A stretch of 21,747 nucleotides of DNA, taken from the NCBI GenBank assembly GCA_964498125.1, contig CAZCGE010000048.1, positions 1 through 21,747 on the forward strand. The letters run 5' to 3'. Every line of letters starts with the position of its first letter. Positions within the stretch are counted from its first letter, which is position 1. The DNA is from CAMDBL01 sp964498125. Lineage in GTDB: Bacteria; Pseudomonadota; Alphaproteobacteria; Rhizobiales; Hyphomicrobiaceae. The translations under genes were made by a program, and so were the position numbers. Below the pieces are notes generated by a model. It had not been told where the DNA came from, did no database searches, and worked only from the letters and a program-made list of their open reading frames with translations. Of this stretch, positions 17,953 to 21,747 are shown piece by piece.

Positions 17953-18074
17953 TTGCCGCACGTCCGCATCAGGACTTTACATGCGGGGCGATGCATCTTA
18001 GATAGGCGCTTCGTGGCGCCCTCTGCTGGTCAGCAGCGCCTCTGGTCCAACTCGACTGGTGGAGGTCCCATGCG
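17953..18074 (+). promoter_or_regulatory. ornithine decarboxylase leader, candidate speF RNA motif
   Basis: A weak promoter is possible at TTGCCG (17953-17958), a 17-nt gap and TTTACA (17976-17981). Downstream are GGCGC/GCGCC around 18007-18022 and CTGCT/AGCAG around 18022-18035, then a segment ending in the GGTGGAGG ribosome site just before the gene. Alphaproteobacterial ornithine decarboxylase genes often carry the conserved speF leader RNA here. I can see compact hairpins in the right place but did not match the consensus base by base. Confidence 0.4.
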
Positions 18075-19265
18075 ATGGAAAGGTACGACTCTGCGCTAGC
18101 GCTGGTCCGCGCGATGAAGCCTGAGCGCCCCGTCCTTGCTGTCCGCCCGCACGTCGCGGCCCGCGCAGCGCGTTGGTTCCTGGATAATTTCCCCGGCGAC
18201 GTCGCCTACGCCTACAAGGCCAACAATTCGGCGTTCCTGATCGGCGCCCTGTACGGCGCCGGCATCCGCCATTTCGACGTCGCCTCGCTGCCCGAGGTCG
18301 AGGACGCGGCGACGATTCCCGACGTGCATCTGCACTTCATGCATCCGGTCAAGTCGCGCACCGCGATCCGTCGCGCGTACAAGGAATTCGGCGTGCGCAA
18401 CTTCTCGCTCGACAGCGAGGACGAGTTGAGGAAGATCGTCGAGGAGACGACCGGCCCCAACGGCCCGGCTCGCGATCTCAGGCTCTATGTCCGCATCGCC
18501 GTGCCGGCCAAGAACAGTCGCATTCCGCTCGAGCGCAAGTTCGGCATCGCTGGGCTGAAGGCGGCGCGCCTGCTGGTCAAGACCCGCCAGGTGGCCGCTG
18601 AGCTCGGCGTCACGTTTCATGTCGGCTCGCAAACGACGACGCCGGATGCCTATGCCACGGCGCTGGCCGAGCTGCAGCGGCTGATCGTCAAGGCCGGCGT
18701 AGTCGTCGACCGCGTCGATGTCGGCGGCGGCTTCCCCTCGCGCTACGTCGATTCCGATCCAGCGCCACTGGCCGCGTTCTTCGAGGCGATCCGGTCGGGC
18801 GTCGACAAGCTCTCCGTGCGCGAGGACGCGCGTTTGATGTGCGAACCCGGCCGCGCCCTGGTGGCGGAGGCCGAGAGCCTGATCGTGCGCGTCGAGGCCC
18901 GCCGCGGCAACGACCTCTACATCAATGACGGCTCCTATGGGACGCTGTTCGATGCCGCGCATCTGGGCTTCGTGTTCCCAGCCCGGCTGTGTAGCCGCGA
19001 AGCCGAGCCGGGCGAGCCGCTCGTGGGCTTCGAGCTGTGGGGGCCGACCTGCGACTCGATCGACCACATGCAGGGCCCGTTCGTGCTGCCGGCCTCGATC
19101 CGCGAGGGCGACTATCTCGAGATCTGCAACACCGGCGCCTACGGCCGCGCCATCTCCGGCCAGTTCAACGGTTGCGGCCAATACGACGAGGTGATCCTCG
19201 AGGATGAGCCGATGCTGACCATGTACGACGAGGAAACGGCGGGCCAGGTGCTGCAGCAGGTGTGA
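18075..19265 (+). CDS. ornithine decarboxylase, fold III (possibly also lysine)
   Basis: A 396-residue PLP enzyme of the alanine-racemase-like fold that makes putrescine from ornithine, the first step of polyamine synthesis. VAYAYKANN carries the PLP-binding Lys48. HVGSQ is at 182-186, DVGGGFPSRY follows, EPGRALVAEA (257-266) binds the PLP phosphate, and GPTCDSIDH (Cys326, Asp327) supplies the catalytic Cys-Asp from the partner subunit. Length and motifs match bacterial ornithine or ornithine/lysine decarboxylases rather than diaminopimelate decarboxylase. GGAGG at 18061-18065, nine bases upstream, fits the ATG at 18075; an ATG five bases earlier is out of frame. A structured leader precedes it. 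Confidence 0.93.
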   Translation: MERYDSALALVRAMKPERPVLAVRPHVAARAARWFLDNFPGDVAYAYKANNSAFLIGALYGAGIRHFDVASLPEVEDAATIPDVHLHFMHPVKSRTAIRRAYKEFGVRNFSLDSEDELRKIVEETTGPNGPARDLRLYVRIAVPAKNSRIPLERKFGIAGLKAARLLVKTRQVAAELGVTFHVGSQTTTPDAYATALAELQRLIVKAGVVVDRVDVGGGFPSRYVDSDPAPLAAFFEAIRSGVDKLSVREDARLMCEPGRALVAEAESLIVRVEARRGNDLYINDGSYGTLFDAAHLGFVFPARLCSREAEPGEPLVGFELWGPTCDSIDHMQGPFVLPASIREGDYLEICNTGAYGRAISGQFNGCGQYDEVILEDEPMLTMYDEETAGQVLQQV

Positions 19266-19380
19266 AGGGGCGGCATCGCGGGTCGGACACTTCGTCACCG
19301 TCGCGCCGCCGGCACCGTGTCGTTGCACCTATTGCATTTGCTGCATGCGGCCAGATACTGCTCATATGAAGGAGCAACGG

Positions 19381-19800
19381 TTGTCCCGCCCCACGAGCCC
19401 ATACGCTGCCGCCGAGCCGACGCCAGAAGAAGCGGCGCTCGTCAAGGCTGCACTCGAAAAGGCGGCGGATGGAGCGCACATTGATCTGAAGGAGCTGCCC
19501 GACGGTGCCGCTGCCATGGTCTGGTGCGTGTTGGAGGACTATGCCGCCGGCCGCCGGCCACGCGTCATTCGCGATGATGCCGAGGTGTCGACTTTCCAGA
19601 CCGCCGGGATCCTGAATGTCTCGCGTCCCCACGTGATCAAGTTGCTCGATGAAGGGGCCATGCCATTCCGCTTGGTTGGCGCCCACCGGCGCATTTGCCT
19701 CGTCGACGTGCTCACCTACAAGGAGGGGAAGGACCGCGAGTCCGATGCGGCCATGGACGAGCTGGTGGCCCAGGCCCAAGAACTCAAGCTCGGCTACTGA
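19381..19800 (+). CDS. excisionase-type antitoxin of a PIN toxin-antitoxin pair
   Basis: About 139 residues. The C-terminal part VSTFQTAGILNVSRPHVIKLLDEGAMPFRLVGAHRRICLVDVLTY is an excisionase/MerR-like winged helix that binds DNA. The N-terminal part (PEEAALVKAALEKA) is helical. Proteins of this layout are usually encoded just before a PIN ribonuclease toxin, and the start of such a toxin follows five bases after the stop. AAGGAG lies six bases before the TTG at 19381, which is preferred; in-frame ATGs at 19366 and 19345 lack such a site. TTGCAT (19332) and GATACT (19354) may be a promoter. The partner toxin is broken, so the antitoxin may be a relic or may still autoregulate. Confidence 0.8.
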   Translation: MSRPTSPYAAAEPTPEEAALVKAALEKAADGAHIDLKELPDGAAAMVWCVLEDYAAGRRPRVIRDDAEVSTFQTAGILNVSRPHVIKLLDEGAMPFRLVGAHRRICLVDVLTYKEGKDRESDAAMDELVAQAQELKLGY

Positions 19801-19805
19801 CGGCG

Positions 19806-19946
19806 ATGGCCAGCGCCGTTGCCGTCCTGGATGCGTGTGTGCTCTATCCCGCACCCATCCGGGATCTGCTCATGCAAGACACCCACCAGGCGCGCATAAC
19901 AGCGTACAAACACACCCTTGACTCGGTTGTTCTCTTTATGTTCTAG
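19806..19946 (+). pseudogene. truncated PIN-domain toxin (VapC-like)
   Basis: Begins MASAVAVLDACVLYPAPIRDLL, which is the start of a PIN toxin family (first acidic residue Asp in LDACVLY), five bases after the antitoxin stop. After about residue 21 the similarity ends and the frame runs through unrelated AT-richer DNA to a stop after 46 codons; a complete member would be about 180 residues. The remaining catalytic acids are missing, so it cannot be active. The break point is near 19871-19876, where the methyltransferase cassette begins. Confidence 0.75.
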
Positions 19947-19958
19947 TGCTTCTAGGTT
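19929..19958 (+). promoter_or_regulatory. promoter with LexA-like GTTC-N7-GTTC box for the C5-methyltransferase
   Basis: GTTCTCTTTATGTTC (19929-19943) is GTTC-N7-GTTC and matches the box of the first methyltransferase at 14 of 15 positions. Nine bases later is TAGGTT (19953-19958) followed by AAA, aligned with TAGTATAAA at the other site. The coding start is 44 nt downstream of the box. The spacing implies the box covers the -35 region. LexA as the binding protein is inferred. Confidence 0.55.
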
Positions 19959-19987
19959 AAATTCGAGTTGAGTCGGAGGAGGGACGG

Positions 19988-21127
19988 ATGGCGTTGCGCT
20001 ACTATGAGTTTTTCGCTGGCGGCGGCATGGCCCGGGTGGGTCTTGGCAAAGGCTGGCAGTGTACTTTTGCCAACGATATCGATCCCGTAAAGGCCGCCGC
20101 ATATGTCACCAACCATGGATCCGAAGGGCTGGTTGTCAAGGATGTTCGTAAGCTAACCACCGCCGACCTCCTCGGACAGGCCGATTTGGCGTGGGCCTCC
20201 TTTCCATGTCAGGATCTGTCGCTCGCAGGAAACGGCGCCGGCCTCCGAGGCGAGCGCAGCGGAACTTTTTGGGCTTTTTGGCATCTAATCCGCAATCTCG
20301 ATAGGGAGGGCCGTGGACCTCGACTCATTGCATTGGAAAATGTCTATGGAGCACTAACGGCAAACGGTGGCCGCGACTTCGCAACGATCGCAAGCGCTTT
20401 CTCTGGGCGAGGCTATCGCTTCGGAGCGATGGTCATTGATGCGGCGTCCTATGTTCCGCAATCGCGGCCTCGTGTTTTCATAATTGGTGTTCGGAAAGAT
20501 ATTCCAATCCCTCGCGGAGTGCTCGGTTTCGGTCCTAGCGAGCTACATCCAGCTGCATTGCGCGCGACACTCTCACATATGACCAAAGCAGCCCTGTCAA
20601 AATGGCTGTGGTGGCACTTACCGCCTCCGCCTAGAAGAAACCTCGGCCTGGCTAACTTGATCGAGGATAATCCAAGCGGGATTAAGTGGCATGCAAATGA
20701 AGAGACCCAGTACATCCTCAGCCTGATGAGTCCTCACAATCGGGCAAAGGTCGAGCAAATGCAGACGCTCAACAAGCGCATAGTTGGCACCATTTATCGA
20801 CGGACGCGACCGGACGGAGAAGGCAATAGGCTCCAGCGGGCAGAGGTTCGGTTCGATGATGTAGCGGGTTGCTTGAGAACGCCTGCCGGCGGCTCTAGTC
20901 GACAGACCGTTCTTATTGTTGACGGAACCAAGGTTCGGTCGCGCTTGCTATCTTCTCGAGAAGCAGCCCGGCTCATGGGCTTACCAGACGAGTACGTACT
21001 GCCGCAGCGATACAATCAAGCGTATCATTTGCTCGGAGATGGTGTGGTCGCTCCGATAGTTCGACATCTAGCATCATCAATCATTGAGCCGTTGCTTGCG
21101 CCTCTGGGGTTGCGCGCAACGGCCTGA
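19988..21127 (+). CDS. DNA (cytosine-5-)-methyltransferase
   Basis: 379 residues. Motif I is YYEFFAGGGMARVGLG (5-20), motif IV ASFPCQDLSLAG with catalytic Cys74, motif VI ALENVYG (Glu117), and motif VIII YVPQSRPRVFIIGV with Gln158/Arg160/Arg162. A variable target-recognition region spans about 200-310. Motifs IX-X are SSREAARLMGLPDEYVLP and YHLLGDGVVAPIVRHLA. It methylates cytosine at an unknown site, presumably guarding against the GIY-YIG nuclease encoded 15 bp downstream. A strong GGAGGAGGG precedes the ATG. GC content and codon use are lower than in the chromosome, consistent with transfer. A LexA-like box lies in its promoter. Confidence 0.95.
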   Translation: MALRYYEFFAGGGMARVGLGKGWQCTFANDIDPVKAAAYVTNHGSEGLVVKDVRKLTTADLLGQADLAWASFPCQDLSLAGNGAGLRGERSGTFWAFWHLIRNLDREGRGPRLIALENVYGALTANGGRDFATIASAFSGRGYRFGAMVIDAASYVPQSRPRVFIIGVRKDIPIPRGVLGFGPSELHPAALRATLSHMTKAALSKWLWWHLPPPPRRNLGLANLIEDNPSGIKWHANEETQYILSLMSPHNRAKVEQMQTLNKRIVGTIYRRTRPDGEGNRLQRAEVRFDDVAGCLRTPAGGSSRQTVLIVDGTKVRSRLLSSREAARLMGLPDEYVLPQRYNQAYHLLGDGVVAPIVRHLASSIIEPLLAPLGLRATA

Positions 21128-21142
21128 GACCCAAAGCACGCA

Positions 21143-21652
21143 ATGGCAGAAACCACATCCAAAATCAACATCGAGACACCTCCGTTCGAGACGGCGCAGC
21201 TGCGCGAACAACTCGCCAAATTCCTCGATGGGTTGATTGACGATCCTATTGCGGGCGCCCAGCGCGCTTTGGGCAATTACAAATGGGGTGTCTACGCATT
21301 TTACGATTATGATGGCGAGCCGATTTACATTGGACAGACCAACGAACTTCTGCGGACGCGCATTCGACGCCACTTGACAAATCAGCGCACCGACGCGGTG
21401 GCCATGGCCGTTCTCGACCCATTTGAAGTGCGCGAAATCGAAGTATGGCCTCTGCCGGAATTTCAAACGACAGCGTCAGGAAATGCTGAAGCGAAGAAGT
21501 TTCTTAATGGGCTTGAGCACAAGGTTTATGCTGAGGCAATCAAGAAAAGCAAGTTTAGAGCCGTGCTAAACGAAAAAGATCCGGCTGCACCAGAAGAGCA
21601 CGTCGAACCCATGCCTATCCCCATAGTTCCGGCGCAATCGCCAGCTACATGA
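21143..21652 (+). CDS. GIY-YIG family nuclease, probable restriction endonuclease
   Basis: 169 residues. The GIY-YIG core reads WGVYAFYDYDGEPIYIGQT (GVY at 49-51, YIG at 62-64), with conserved Arg in LRTRIRRH (71-76) and the metal-binding Glu125 in GLEHKVYAEA. An N-terminal helical part (1-45) and a Pro-rich tail (150-169) flank it. GIY-YIG enzymes include type II restriction nucleases such as Eco29kI, and the gene follows a C5-methyltransferase by 15 bp, so a restriction role is likely. Because the transposase gene begins 21 bp after the stop, the C-terminal tail may be altered by the element's end. Confidence 0.85.
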   Translation: MAETTSKINIETPPFETAQLREQLAKFLDGLIDDPIAGAQRALGNYKWGVYAFYDYDGEPIYIGQTNELLRTRIRRHLTNQRTDAVAMAVLDPFEVREIEVWPLPEFQTTASGNAEAKKFLNGLEHKVYAEAIKKSKFRAVLNEKDPAAPEEHVEPMPIPIVPAQSPAT

Positions 21653-21654
21653 GT

Positions 21655-21671
21655 TCCAACAAGGAGTTGGA
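21655..21671 (+). promoter_or_regulatory. hairpin enclosing the transposase ribosome site
   Basis: TCCAAC (21655-21660), loop AAGGA, GTTGGA (21666-21671). The AAGGAG ribosome site of the following gene lies in the loop, so folding could limit translation initiation, especially on read-through transcripts, as known for some insertion sequences. Confidence 0.4.
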
Positions 21672-21673
21672 CC

Positions 21674-21747
21674 ATGACGCACTCGATGCCGGACGATCTG
21701 TGGCGTGATTTTCCCAAGACGGCGCCGGAGTTCGAGGCGCGGTTCGC
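21674..21747 (+). CDS. IS1595-type transposase, N-terminal fragment at window edge
   Basis: Only 24 codons are visible: MTHSMPDDLWRDFPKTAPEF then EARF. The pattern DxxxxFPKTxxEFExRF is typical of the start of IS1595-family transposases, just before their zinc ribbon. AAGGAG lies seven bases upstream. The gene continues beyond the window, so completeness and terminal repeats cannot be judged. If right, the element lies immediately after the GIY-YIG gene. Confidence 0.6.
   Translation, partial: MTHSMPDDLWRDFPKTAPEFEARF

Overview
The window looks like the chromosome of a GC-rich alphaproteobacterium. The support is a DUF1013/TrcR cell-cycle regulator, a MutL that keeps the endonuclease motif used by bacteria without MutH, a fold-III ornithine decarboxylase with a possible speF-type leader, and an orphan Bug-type (TctC) binding protein. 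The genus cannot be fixed from sequence alone; Rhodospirillales or Hyphomicrobiales relatives would fit. Everything here was read by eye, with no database search.

Layout. 1-1.7 kb: gatB on the minus strand, carrying an unusual in-frame insertion inside a lower-GC patch. 1.9-2.9 kb: a solitary periplasmic tricarboxylate-transporter receptor, followed by a 110-bp imperfect palindrome. 3.06-4.67 kb: a tail-to-tail restriction-modification pair, with a PD-(D/E)xK nuclease candidate on + and a beta-class N4/N6 methyltransferase on -. 4.9-11.8 kb: a mostly housekeeping + strand run (trcR, lspA, a lipoprotein, two M16 peptidases, mutL). 11.9-13.3 kb: small genes (an exported hypothetical, NIPSNAP, a 78-residue conserved protein) and structured repeats. 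13.3-17.3 kb: an unrecognised zinc-ribbon-like gene directly downstream of uvrA; uvrA carries a 35-bp perfect palindrome and its frame is broken by one base. 17.4-19.3 kb: a DUF433 protein, a small coiled-coil protein and ornithine decarboxylase. 19.4-21.7 kb: an excisionase-type antitoxin whose PIN toxin is cut to about 21 recognisable residues, then a C5-cytosine methyltransferase, a GIY-YIG nuclease and the start of an IS1595-type transposase at the window edge.

The most striking signal links the two restriction-modification loci, which lie 15 kb apart and use unrelated enzymes. Each methyltransferase gene is preceded by the same GTTC-N7-GTTC direct repeat: GTTCCCTTTATGTTC on the minus strand at 4724-4738, and GTTCTCTTTATGTTC on the plus strand at 19929-19943. 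They match at 14 of 15 positions, and each is followed 8-9 nt later by a TAG-type -10 element. This is the form of the alphaproteobacterial LexA (SOS) box. It suggests that both modification systems are under DNA-damage control or share another regulator.

A second theme is small palindromic elements, some between genes and at least one (uvrA) inside a gene. A third is the right-hand cassette, which looks as if it was delivered into a PIN toxin gene, possibly as passenger DNA of an IS1595-type element.
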